A stretch of 9,991 nucleotides of DNA, taken from positions 1-9,991 of the forward strand of contig CANPZJ010000028.1 in the NCBI GenBank assembly GCA_947588795.1, given 5' to 3'. The notes beneath the pieces were generated by a model that did no database searches, was not told the origin of the DNA, and saw nothing but the letters and a program-made list of their open reading frames with translations. This document shows positions 1 to 6,241 of this stretch, piece after piece. The DNA comes from an uncultured Bacilli bacterium. GTDB lineage: Bacteria; Bacillota_I; Bacilli_A; RF39; UBA660. The translations under genes and the position numbers were made by a program. The number at the start of each line of letters is the position of its first letter. The stretch's first letter is position 1.

Positions 1-19
1 CAACTTAATGCAATTTATT

Positions 20-74
20 TTGGACAAGTAAATGCAACTGCTTTTATAATAATTGCTTTTACTTGTCCAAGTAA
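20..74. repeat. 18-bp inverted repeat (long hairpin) upstream of rnjA
   Basis: The arms at 20-37 and 53-70 are reverse complements with one mismatch in 18 positions, separated by a 15-base AT-rich spacer. The 3' arm also contains TTACTTG, which can pair with a CAAGTAA copy immediately downstream (68-74), so two mutually exclusive hairpins are possible. Neither strand has a T-run directly after the stem, so a classical intrinsic terminator is not supported. It could be the 3' end of an upstream transcript outside the window, a protein-binding site or a small repeat element. It lies upstream of the rnjA promoter, so it is not in the rnjA leader. Confidence 0.75.
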
Positions 75-103
75 GAACTCACATTTTTAAATCATTTAAG
101 TGC

Positions 104-132
104 TAGACAAATGTATTAATTTATTGTATAAT
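104..132 (+). promoter_or_regulatory. Promoter of rnjA
   Basis: TAGACA (104-109), a 17-base spacer and a perfect TATAAT (127-132) form a sigma-A-like promoter. Transcription would start near 139, giving a leader of about 40 bases. The likely ribosome binding site is AAGGA at 161-165, 12 bases before the ATG, which is rather long spacing. An in-frame TGA at 169-171 rules out an upstream start. Confidence 0.75.
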
Positions 133-177
133 TACTAATAGTTAAAAAACTTTTTATTTAAAGGAATGTGATTATTT

Positions 178-1857
178 ATGAAAGAAAAAAGTGCAACAAG
201 TATTGTTGCTTTAGGTGGTCTTGGTGAAGTTGGTAAAAATATGTATGTTATCACGCACGAAGATGAAATTATTATTATTGATGCTGGTGTTATGTTTCCG
301 GAAGTAGGGCTTCTTGGTGTTGATTATGTTATTCAAGATATTACTTATTTAAAACAAAATGAAAAAAAGATTAAAGCCTTATTTATTACGCATGGTCATG
401 AAGATCATATTGGTGGTATTCCCTTTTTATTAAATCAAGTACATATACCTGTTATTTATGCTCCGAAAATTGCCAAAGATTTAATTGAAAAGAAATTAGA
501 AGAAAGAGAAATAAATTATAAAAATATTGAAGTTATTACTAAAGATTTAAAAGTAAATTTTAAGAATTTTGAATTAGAATTTGTTAATACTACTCACTCT
601 ATTCCTGATTCTTTTGCCATTGTAGTACATACTCCCAATGGGGTAATATTTGAAACTGGAGACTTTAAATTTGACTTAACCCCAATTGGGCCAATGGCTG
701 ATATTCATAAAATGGCCGAGCTTGGTCAAAAAGGTGTTACTCTTTTACTAAGTGATTCTACTAATGCTCTATCGACTGGTTTTTCTAATAGTGAATCGGT
801 TGTTGATGAAACTTTAAATGATATTATAGGTAGACACGTAGGTAGAGTTATTATTGCGACATTTGCATCTAATATATTTAGAGTAAAACATATTGTTGAA
901 ACTTGTAAAAAATACAATAGAAAAATAATTGTTTTTGGTAGAAGTATGGAAGCATCAATTGATCTTGCTTTAAATAATGGCCTTATTACTGATAAATCTA
1001 TCTTTGTTGATAGTAATAATGCTAAATCGCTAAAAAGAAGTGAATTATGTATTTTATGTACAGGAAGTCAAGGAGAACCTTTAGCAGCTCTATCTCGTAT
1101 TGCTAATGGTACCCATAAACAAATATCACTTTTACCAGATGATTTAGTTATATTCTCATCTAGCCCTATTCCTGGTAATGCGGAATCAATAAATAGAATA
1201 ATTAATAAAATATATTTAAAAGGTGTTAAAGTATTTACTAATTCAGAATTTAGTGATATTCATACATCTGGACATGCTAAATTAGAAGAGTTAAAATGGA
1301 TGCTTCGAATAATTAAACCTAAATATTTTATGCCAATGCATGGTGAATTTAGAATGCTACAACAACATGCTAATATTGCTAAACTTTGTGATATTCCGGA
1401 AGAAAACACTTTTATCTGTAGTAATGGTGATGAAATATTACTTAAAGATGGTAAAGTTTATAGAGGTGGTACTATTCAAGCCGGAGATGTTTATGTTGAT
1501 GGATCAAGAGTTGGTGATGTTGGTAGTGTTGTTATTAAAGATCGTAAATTAATGAGCCAAGATGGTATCTTAATAACTATTTTAAATATTAATACTTTAA
1601 CAAGAAAACTATTAATTAAACCTAATGTTACTGCTAGAGGATTTATTTTAGTTAATGAAAATCAAGAATTAATAAATAAAATAGAACGAAAAATAAGTGA
1701 AATTGTTAATAATTTCTTAAAAACATCTTTATATAATTATACTGATTTAAAAAATCAAATTATTTTAGAATTATTACCATATATAAATGAACTTACCGGA
1801 AGAAGACCAATTATATTGCCTGTTATTATGGAAGTTAATAAAAAAGAAGATTATTAA
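178..1857 (+). CDS. rnjA: Ribonuclease J (RNase J1-like)
   Basis: RNase J is a cytoplasmic metallo-beta-lactamase/beta-CASP ribonuclease with 5'-to-3' exonuclease and endonuclease activity. It acts in mRNA decay and rRNA/RNA maturation in Firmicutes. The 559-residue length matches the family. The zinc-binding signature HGHEDHIGG is at residues 72-80, with H140 and D162 as further metal ligands. The beta-CASP region carries TGSQGE (295-300) and HTSGH (362-366), and MPMHGE follows with H388. The C-terminal domain ends in the typical RRPIILPVI stretch. All catalytic ligands are intact, which fits the active J1 type better than the degenerate J2 type. It has its own promoter and no terminator before the fic gene, so some readthrough is possible. 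RNase Y, another major RNA-decay enzyme, is encoded about 1.1 kb away on the opposite strand. Confidence 0.96.
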   Translation: MKEKSATSIVALGGLGEVGKNMYVITHEDEIIIIDAGVMFPEVGLLGVDYVIQDITYLKQNEKKIKALFITHGHEDHIGGIPFLLNQVHIPVIYAPKIAKDLIEKKLEEREINYKNIEVITKDLKVNFKNFELEFVNTTHSIPDSFAIVVHTPNGVIFETGDFKFDLTPIGPMADIHKMAELGQKGVTLLLSDSTNALSTGFSNSESVVDETLNDIIGRHVGRVIIATFASNIFRVKHIVETCKKYNRKIIVFGRSMEASIDLALNNGLITDKSIFVDSNNAKSLKRSELCILCTGSQGEPLAALSRIANGTHKQISLLPDDLVIFSSSPIPGNAESINRIINKIYLKGVKVFTNSEFSDIHTSGHAKLEELKWMLRIIKPKYFMPMHGEFRMLQQHANIAKLCDIPEENTFICSNGDEILLKDGKVYRGGTIQAGDVYVDGSRVGDVGSVVIKDRKLMSQDGILITILNINTLTRKLLIKPNVTARGFILVNENQELINKIERKISEIVNNFLKTSLYNYTDLKNQIILELLPYINELTGRRPIILPVIMEVNKKEDY

Positions 1858-1891
1858 CATACAAGATAACATATAGAATAACATACAAGAT
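1856..1891 (+). repeat. Three tandem 12-bp repeats upstream of the fic promoter
   Basis: Three 12-base units lie head to tail at 1856-1867, 1868-1879 and 1880-1891. The outer two are identical (AACATACAAGAT) and the middle unit (AACATATAGAAT) differs at three positions. The array overlaps the rnjA stop codon and ends two bases before the fic -35 box. Iteron-like spacing of slightly more than one helical turn suggests a regulator binding site, but this is inference. Confidence 0.8.
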
Positions 1892-1893
1892 GA

Positions 1894-1922
1894 TTGACTG
1901 ATAATTACTAATATAGTATAAT
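1894..1922 (+). promoter_or_regulatory. Promoter of the fic gene
   Basis: TTGACT (1894-1899), a 17-base spacer and a perfect TATAAT (1917-1922) make one of the best consensus promoters in the window. Transcription would start near 1929, leaving a leader of about 20 bases. That leader holds the ribosome binding site AAGGTGA at 1938-1944. Confidence 0.8.
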
Positions 1923-1949
1923 ATTTATATTAGAATTAAGGTGATTTTA

Positions 1950-2942
1950 ATGAATAATTATGTACCACCATTTGAAATAACAAATACTATGTTAGATTTA
2001 GTTTCTTCTATTATGAAAAAAATAGGAAAACTAGAAAATTATAAAGATTTAAATAAGATGCCAATTTTAAGAAGAAATAATCGAATACATTCGATTCATT
2101 CTTCTTTAGCCATTGAAGATAATTCCCTATCTTTTAAAGAAGTTAAAGATATTATAGATGGTAAAGTTGTTATAGGTGATCAAAAAGAAATTCAAGAAGT
2201 TAAAAATGCCTATAAAGCATACGAAATGATGTCAGAAATAAATCCATATTCTATTAAAGATTTAAAAAAGATTCATGGTGTAATGACATTTTTAACTGTA
2301 GATGATGCTGGAGAATTTAGAAAAGGTAATGAAGGCGTATTTAATGGTGATGTCTGTATACATGTTTGTCCTAAACCGGAAATGATAAATACTTTAATGA
2401 CAGAATTATTTAACTGGTTAAAAGAAAACAAAAATAAAATCCATCCTTTAATTTTATCTTCTATATTTCATTATGAATTTGTTTTTATTCACCCTTTTTC
2501 AGATGGAAATGGCCGTACAGTAAGATTATGGCAAAATATTCTACTTTCTAAATGGGAAGATATTTTTGCCTATGTTCCGATTGAATCACAAATTAAAGAA
2601 TATCAAAATGAATATTATGATGCCATTAATAATTGCAATAAAAATGGAAATTCAACTGAATTTGTAGAATTTATGTTAAAAATGATAGATGAAGTTTTAA
2701 ATCATTTAATTGAAAGTACTAAAAATGAAACAAATCATATTAGCATTTATGTAAATAAATTATTAGATATTATGAAAGATAAGCCAGCAATGTCAACTAG
2801 TGAACTTATGAAGGAATTAGGATTAAAATCAAGATTATCATTTAGGCAAAATTATTTAGAACCAGCTTTACAAAATGGACTTATCAAAATGACTAATCCT
2901 GATAAACCAACAAGTAAAAATCAAACATATTATATTGACTAA
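1950..2942 (+). CDS. Fic-domain protein (probable AMP-transferase) with C-terminal winged helix
   Basis: Fic enzymes usually transfer AMP from ATP to a hydroxyl side chain of a target protein. The complete active-site motif HPFSDGNGRTVR is at residues 181-192 (330 aa from this start), with catalytic H181. Near the N-terminus, SSLAIEDN (51-58) resembles the class II inhibitory-helix motif S/T-x-x-x-E-G/N, with the key glutamate at E56 but Asp replacing the usual Gly. The last 55 or so residues look like a winged helix, with the common ending around NYLEPALQNGLIKMTNPDKP. An in-frame GTG at 1941 is rejected as the start because it lies inside the ribosome binding site AAGGTGA, which is well spaced for the ATG at 1950. 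The gene has its own promoter, follows rnjA by 92 bases and ends in a strong terminator. The target is unknown, and no separate antitoxin gene is adjacent, as expected for class II enzymes. Confidence 0.9.
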   Translation: MNNYVPPFEITNTMLDLVSSIMKKIGKLENYKDLNKMPILRRNNRIHSIHSSLAIEDNSLSFKEVKDIIDGKVVIGDQKEIQEVKNAYKAYEMMSEINPYSIKDLKKIHGVMTFLTVDDAGEFRKGNEGVFNGDVCIHVCPKPEMINTLMTELFNWLKENKNKIHPLILSSIFHYEFVFIHPFSDGNGRTVRLWQNILLSKWEDIFAYVPIESQIKEYQNEYYDAINNCNKNGNSTEFVEFMLKMIDEVLNHLIESTKNETNHISIYVNKLLDIMKDKPAMSTSELMKELGLKSRLSFRQNYLEPALQNGLIKMTNPDKPTSKNQTYYID

Positions 2943-2981
2943 AAAAGATAGAACACTTAAATATTTGGTTCTATCTTTTTT
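2941..2981. terminator. Bidirectional terminator between fic and rny
   Basis: The arms 2941-2954 and 2968-2981 are perfect 14-base reverse complements around a 13-base loop. They end in A6/T6, so each strand reads a hairpin followed by a T-run. The fic stop codon overlaps the left arm and the rny stop codon is 10 bases to the right. It serves both convergent genes. Confidence 0.9.
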
Positions 2982-2990
2982 ATTTATTAA

Positions 2991-4544
2991 TTATTTTGCT
3001 TCTTCTTGCGCTCTAGTTTCTCTTATAACAGTTATTTTAATAGTACCAGGATATTGCATTTCTGATTCAATTTTTTCTTTCATTTCTCTTGCTATTTTAT
3101 AACTATTAACATCATCAACTTCATTTGGTTTAACCATAACTCTAATTTCTCTTCCGGCTTGCATTGCATAAGCTTTTTCAACACCTTCAAATGAGTTACC
3201 AATTTCCTCAAGTTGTTCAAGTCTCTTAATATAATTTTCTAGTGAATCATTTCTTGCTCCTGGACGAGCGGCAGATAAGGTATCAGCAACACTTACTAAT
3301 ACGGCAATTACTGATTTAGGGTCCTTATCGCCATGATGAGATACAATAGCATCAATTACTGTATCACTCTCATGATATTTTTTGGCAATTTGTTCACCAA
3401 CTTCAACATGGCTTCCTTCAATTTCAAAATCAATCGCTTTTCCGATATCATGTAGTAATCCGGCTCTTTTCGCAAGAGTTACATTTTCACCAAGTTCGGA
3501 TGCCATTAAACCACATAGGTTTGCTACTTCAATTGAATGCTTTAGGGCATTTTGACCATAACTAGTACGGAAATTAAGTTTACCAACTAAATTAATAAGT
3601 TCGGCATCCATTTTCGCAATACCCAAATCAGTAATAGCGTTATTACCAATTTCGGTAATTCTACTTGCTACATCTTTACAAGTCTTATCATATACCTCTT
3701 CAATTCTACTTGGATGAATTCTTCCATCTTTAATTAAAGTTTCAATTGTAATTTTGGCAATTTCTCTTCTTAATGGATCAAATGAAGATATAACTATGGC
3801 CTCAGGTGTATCATCAATTATTAAATCAACACCAGTAACAGATTCGATAGTTCTAATGTTTCTACCTTCACGACCAATTAGTCTACCTTTCATCTCATCA
3901 TTAGGTAAATCAATTGTTGAAACAGTTTGCACCCCAACAACATCATCAGCATATCTTTCCATACTAGATACAATTAATTGTTTTGCTTTGTCATTAGCGG
4001 TAATTTTTGCTTTTTCCTCTTCTTCTTTAATATACTCAGCAACTTCTAAAGCCATATTTGACTCAACTTTAGCCATAATTAAATCATGTGCTTTTTCTTT
4101 ACTAAGTCCTGATATTTTTTCTAATTCTTGTACTTCTTCTTTAAGAAGTTTGTCCATCTTATCTTCTTTTTCTTGTAAACTTTGTCCTTTTGCTAATAAA
4201 TTATTTTCTTTTTCTTCCAAAGATGCATCTCTTTTTTGCAACATTTCTTCTCTTTTATCAAGATTATTTTCTCTTGCCATAAGACGATCTTCGCTGTCTT
4301 TAATTTCTTGTTTTTTCTCTTTTATTTCTTCATTAGCTTGTTGTTTTAATTTATAAGATTCTTCTTTTAACTCTAAAAGAGCATCTCTTTTATGTTTCTC
4401 TGCTTCCTTTTTTGCATTTTCAATTAGTTTATTAGCTTTACTTTGAGCACTAGCACCTTTGAAATGATAAATTCCAAAAACGATTAAGGCTCCAACTATA
4501 ATTCCAAGAAACAGAAATAAGATGATAACGGCTACATTATCCAT
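2991..4544 (-). CDS. rny: Ribonuclease Y
   Basis: RNase Y is the membrane-anchored endoribonuclease that initiates mRNA decay in many Firmicutes. At 517 residues it matches the family length. The order is a single N-terminal membrane segment (about 4-25), a long charged coiled coil (about 35-150), a KH domain with GRLIGREGRNIR (220-231) and an HD domain. The HD pair is H365-D366, with further candidate metal ligands H336, H403/H404 and D421. The start has a good site (GGAG, 7 bases before ATG). It has its own promoter at 4625-4653, which separates it from the upstream RNA and kinase genes. In other Firmicutes rny lies close downstream of recA. Here a HipA-like kinase gene and a structured RNA sit between them. 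The protein has no missing catalytic residues. Confidence 0.97.
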   Translation of the reverse strand: MDNVAVIILFLFLGIIVGALIVFGIYHFKGASAQSKANKLIENAKKEAEKHKRDALLELKEESYKLKQQANEEIKEKKQEIKDSEDRLMARENNLDKREEMLQKRDASLEEKENNLLAKGQSLQEKEDKMDKLLKEEVQELEKISGLSKEKAHDLIMAKVESNMALEVAEYIKEEEEKAKITANDKAKQLIVSSMERYADDVVGVQTVSTIDLPNDEMKGRLIGREGRNIRTIESVTGVDLIIDDTPEAIVISSFDPLRREIAKITIETLIKDGRIHPSRIEEVYDKTCKDVASRITEIGNNAITDLGIAKMDAELINLVGKLNFRTSYGQNALKHSIEVANLCGLMASELGENVTLAKRAGLLHDIGKAIDFEIEGSHVEVGEQIAKKYHESDTVIDAIVSHHGDKDPKSVIAVLVSVADTLSAARPGARNDSLENYIKRLEQLEEIGNSFEGVEKAYAMQAGREIRVMVKPNEVDDVNSYKIAREMKEKIESEMQYPGTIKITVIRETRAQEEAK

Positions 4545-4624
4545 TCTCTCACTCCATCTCTATTTTTTTACAGAAAATATATAAAATAATAACTTAATAT
4601 AATTTTAATAATCTCTATAATTTA

Positions 4625-4653
4625 ATTATAATAGGAATTAGTAATTTTAGCAA
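4625..4653 (-). promoter_or_regulatory. Promoter of rny
   Basis: On the minus strand TTGCTA (4653-4648) is followed by a 17-base spacer and a perfect TATAAT (4630-4625). Transcription would start near 4618, giving a leader of about 74 bases before the rny ATG. The promoter lies downstream of the terminator at 4725-4756, so rny need not depend on transcription from the RNA locus or from the kinase gene. Confidence 0.8.
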
Positions 4654-4724
4654 GTATAATCAAATTTATTGTTTCTAAATAATTTTGAAATTTTTTATTA
4701 TCATATAATCCAAAAATCACTTCT

Positions 4725-4756
4725 AAAAAAATAAGGCCTACTATTGCTAGTAGACC
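4725..4756 (-). terminator. Intrinsic terminator of the structured RNA
   Basis: The minus-strand transcript forms a 9-bp stem, GGUCUACUA with UAGUAGGCC (one G-U pair), closed by a GCAA (GNRA-type) tetraloop. It is followed directly by UUAUUUUUUU. This is the strongest GC-containing terminator in the window. No coding gene ends within 200 bases upstream of it, so it appears to serve the non-coding transcript. It could instead be a regulated attenuator ahead of rny. Confidence 0.88.
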
Positions 4757-4883
4757 AATAGGTATTGACTGGACATCACTTCCAGCATCTCATCAGAAAC
4801 TATTGATAGTAACCTACACTTAAGATTTTAAAAATCCGCGATAGACGATGTTTTTCTATCCTCTAAATACCTATTAAATAATA
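4727..4883 (-). ncRNA. Candidate structured non-coding RNA (unrecognised family)
   Basis: This stretch between the kinase gene and rny has no plausible ORF but shows nested pairing on the minus strand. A perfect 10-bp stem P1 (4866-4875 with 4757-4766) closes a multi-branched region. Inside are P2 (GAUAGA/UCUAUC, 4840-4860), P3 (GAUUU/AAAUC, 4824-4836) and P5 (CUGGA/UCCAG, 4769-4785). Between P3 and P5 is a 38-base stretch that includes ACUAU-CA-AUAGU. The terminator follows P1 directly. A TATAAT box at 4890-4895 would place the start near 4883, giving an RNA of about 160 bases. Part of P1's 3' strand (CCUAUU) could also pair with AAUAGUAGG in the terminator, as in a switch. I see no match to SRP RNA, 6S RNA, tmRNA, T-box or the common riboswitches. 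It may be a free small RNA or an attenuating leader of rny. Confidence 0.6.
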
Positions 4884-4889
4884 TAAATT

Positions 4890-4895
4890 ATTATA
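4890..4895 (-). promoter_or_regulatory. Possible -10 box of the structured RNA
   Basis: A perfect TATAAT reads on the minus strand at 4895-4890. No good -35 hexamer is found at 16-18 bases; the 17-base position reads AGTATA. The predicted start near 4883 falls 8 bases before the P1 stem of the structured RNA, which supports the call. The activity is uncertain, and the RNA could instead be processed from the 3' end of the kinase transcript. Confidence 0.45.
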
Positions 4896-4972
4896 CAGGA
4901 TTTCTCCTTCAATATACTTATAACACTTTTGATGAAAAAAACAAACATTTTATTGGGTGTAATTAGATATAT

Positions 4973-6166
4973 CTAATAACTATTTAAAATCAAATCTTTT
5001 AATTTATTAATTTGCCTATTCAATAAAATACATAATCTTTCTATTCTTTTATCACTCATTTTAGTTAAATATTGATACTCATGTAATAAATTATCAAACC
5101 ATTCTACTATACCATCTAATTTACTTATATCTATTCTTTTTAAATTTTTAACAATTTTTATTATTTCATCAAAAGGTTTTACTTCATAAAATAATCTGCC
5201 ATTTCCAGAAATATGTAATTCTTCTTCATCATAATATTCTATATTTAAACTTTGACCATTATCAAATATTGGGGCAACATCTAACCATTCTAAAGTATTA
5301 ACATCTCTAATAATACCAAAATTATTTAAATGTCTATCTTCATTCATAATTAAATAGTCTAAAATAAACATATTCTCTACTTTTTCTCTGGCATTTTCTA
5401 TATTATGTTCTTCTAACTTTTTAATATATTCTTCATAATCTTCAATATTATCATACCTTTTCATATCATTTCTAATTTGATAACAAGTTACAAGTTCAGT
5501 ATCTTTAGTTATAAAACAAGGGCATTTAGATACTACAATATCTTTATATGTATCGATAGTATACTCTACATGATTAAATCCAAGTCTTTTACATATTTCA
5601 CTAGCAAGTACTTCATTAAATGGTTGTAAAATTTCATTTTTATAACCACCCTTTAATAAATATCTTGTTCCATTATCTATAATCCAGGCTTTTTTTAGCA
5701 TACCATCTGTTGTATTATTAGGAGTCTTTAAAGATGTTTCTTTTGTAATAGTTTTACTATTGGTTGATAATGATGCTTCCATAAACTCTGCATAATCAAA
5801 ATCATTATCAAAGAAATTAATATCATCATAAGAAATATTACTACCATCTGGTTTTAACCAATATTGGTCTGATAAAGATAAGCCAAAAGCTTTATCTAAA
5901 AGTTCATAAGGAGCCGTTATATTTAATCTATGTAATAATAAATCTAATTTATCACGCCAAGATGGAATCCCCCTTCCTTTAAACCATTCACTTAAGTTAG
6001 TTCTAAAAGGAGTATCATTAATATCATTTTCGATATAAAAACTTTTTAAAATATATGGCGCATAATTAATATCATTAACTTCATATATATAATCAAAGAA
6101 TTTTGAAATTTCATTATATTCTGCAACTAAAACTTCTTTATTTTTATTCATAAGTATACGTTTCAT
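4973..6166 (-). CDS. HipA-like Ser/Thr kinase, solitary
   Basis: The C-terminal half looks like a HipA-fold kinase, a family whose toxin members phosphorylate proteins such as glutamyl-tRNA synthetase; the substrate here is unknown. The kinase features are LLKGG with candidate ATP-binding K172, an acidic partner at E185, the catalytic loop NEDRHLNNFG (275-284; D277, N282), and FDNG with metal-binding D302 (301-304). All appear intact. The N-terminal 130 residues do not resemble the usual HipA N-subdomain. They contain WFKGRGIPSWRDKL (61-74) and LSLSDQYWLKP (96-106), a module I recall from stand-alone HipA-like proteins of Firmicutes. The first ATG is chosen because GGGGGA lies about 5 bases upstream. 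No HipB-type helix-turn-helix gene is adjacent: recA is 63 bases upstream, and an RNA locus lies downstream. Toxin, phage-defence and regulatory kinase roles are all possible. Confidence 0.8.
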   Translation of the reverse strand: MKRILMNKNKEVLVAEYNEISKFFDYIYEVNDINYAPYILKSFYIENDINDTPFRTNLSEWFKGRGIPSWRDKLDLLLHRLNITAPYELLDKAFGLSLSDQYWLKPDGSNISYDDINFFDNDFDYAEFMEASLSTNSKTITKETSLKTPNNTTDGMLKKAWIIDNGTRYLLKGGYKNEILQPFNEVLASEICKRLGFNHVEYTIDTYKDIVVSKCPCFITKDTELVTCYQIRNDMKRYDNIEDYEEYIKKLEEHNIENAREKVENMFILDYLIMNEDRHLNNFGIIRDVNTLEWLDVAPIFDNGQSLNIEYYDEEELHISGNGRLFYEVKPFDEIIKIVKNLKRIDISKLDGIVEWFDNLLHEYQYLTKMSDKRIERLCILLNRQINKLKDLILNSY

Positions 6167-6197
6167 AAAATCCCCCTTTGTAAGTATTTATATTACC

Positions 6198-6206
6198 ATT
6201 ATAGCA
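6198..6206 (-). promoter_or_regulatory. Extended -10 promoter of the HipA-like kinase gene
   Basis: On the minus strand TGC-TATAAT (6206-6198) forms an extended -10 element. The -35 region is poor (TCTTTT) and overlaps the recA terminator hairpin, as extended -10 promoters allow. Transcription would start near 6191, about 25 bases before the ATG, leaving room for the AAAGGGGGA ribosome binding site. Confidence 0.6.
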
Positions 6207-6218
6207 CATTAAACATTT

Positions 6219-6241
6219 AAAAAAGAAGACTAATCTTCTTT
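6219..6241 (-). terminator. Probable recA terminator overlapping the stop codon
   Basis: On the minus strand AAAGAAGA and TCTTCTTT form an 8-bp stem around a TTAG loop, and the stem runs into six T residues. The recA stop codon TAG lies in the loop region. The stem is A/T-rich with only two G-C pairs, so termination may be partial and readthrough into the kinase gene is possible. Confidence 0.55.

Noticed and set aside
726..917. 63-codon minus-strand frame inside rnjA
   Set aside because: It lies wholly within the RNase J coding sequence, has no family features and is explained as a shadow frame.
1340..1552. 70-codon + strand frame inside rnjA
   Set aside because: It overlaps intact RNase J in another frame and looks like a shifted translation rich in Met, Leu and Val. 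RNase J itself is not frameshifted here.
1856..1891. Short CRISPR-like array
   Set aside because: The 12-base units are directly adjacent with no spacers, so they are tandem repeats and not a CRISPR array.
1941..1949. GTG start of the Fic gene nine bases upstream of the ATG
   Set aside because: The GTG is part of the ribosome binding site AAGGTGA, which is properly spaced for the ATG at 1950.
3754..4356. 200-codon open frame on the + strand opposite rny
   Set aside because: It is antisense to the RNase Y KH region and coiled coil. Its Ser/Leu/Phe-rich composition is the complement of the Glu/Lys-rich coding strand, and it has no recognisable domain.
4789..4796. CUGAUGAG on the minus strand as a hammerhead ribozyme core
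   Set aside because: No GAAA core element or proper flanking stems follow at the required positions, and no cleavage-site stem is visible.
4930..4977. Intrinsic terminator of the kinase gene
   Set aside because: The palindrome at 4962-4977 and the T-run at 4934-4940 are about 20 bases apart with no stem between them, so a working terminator is not supported.
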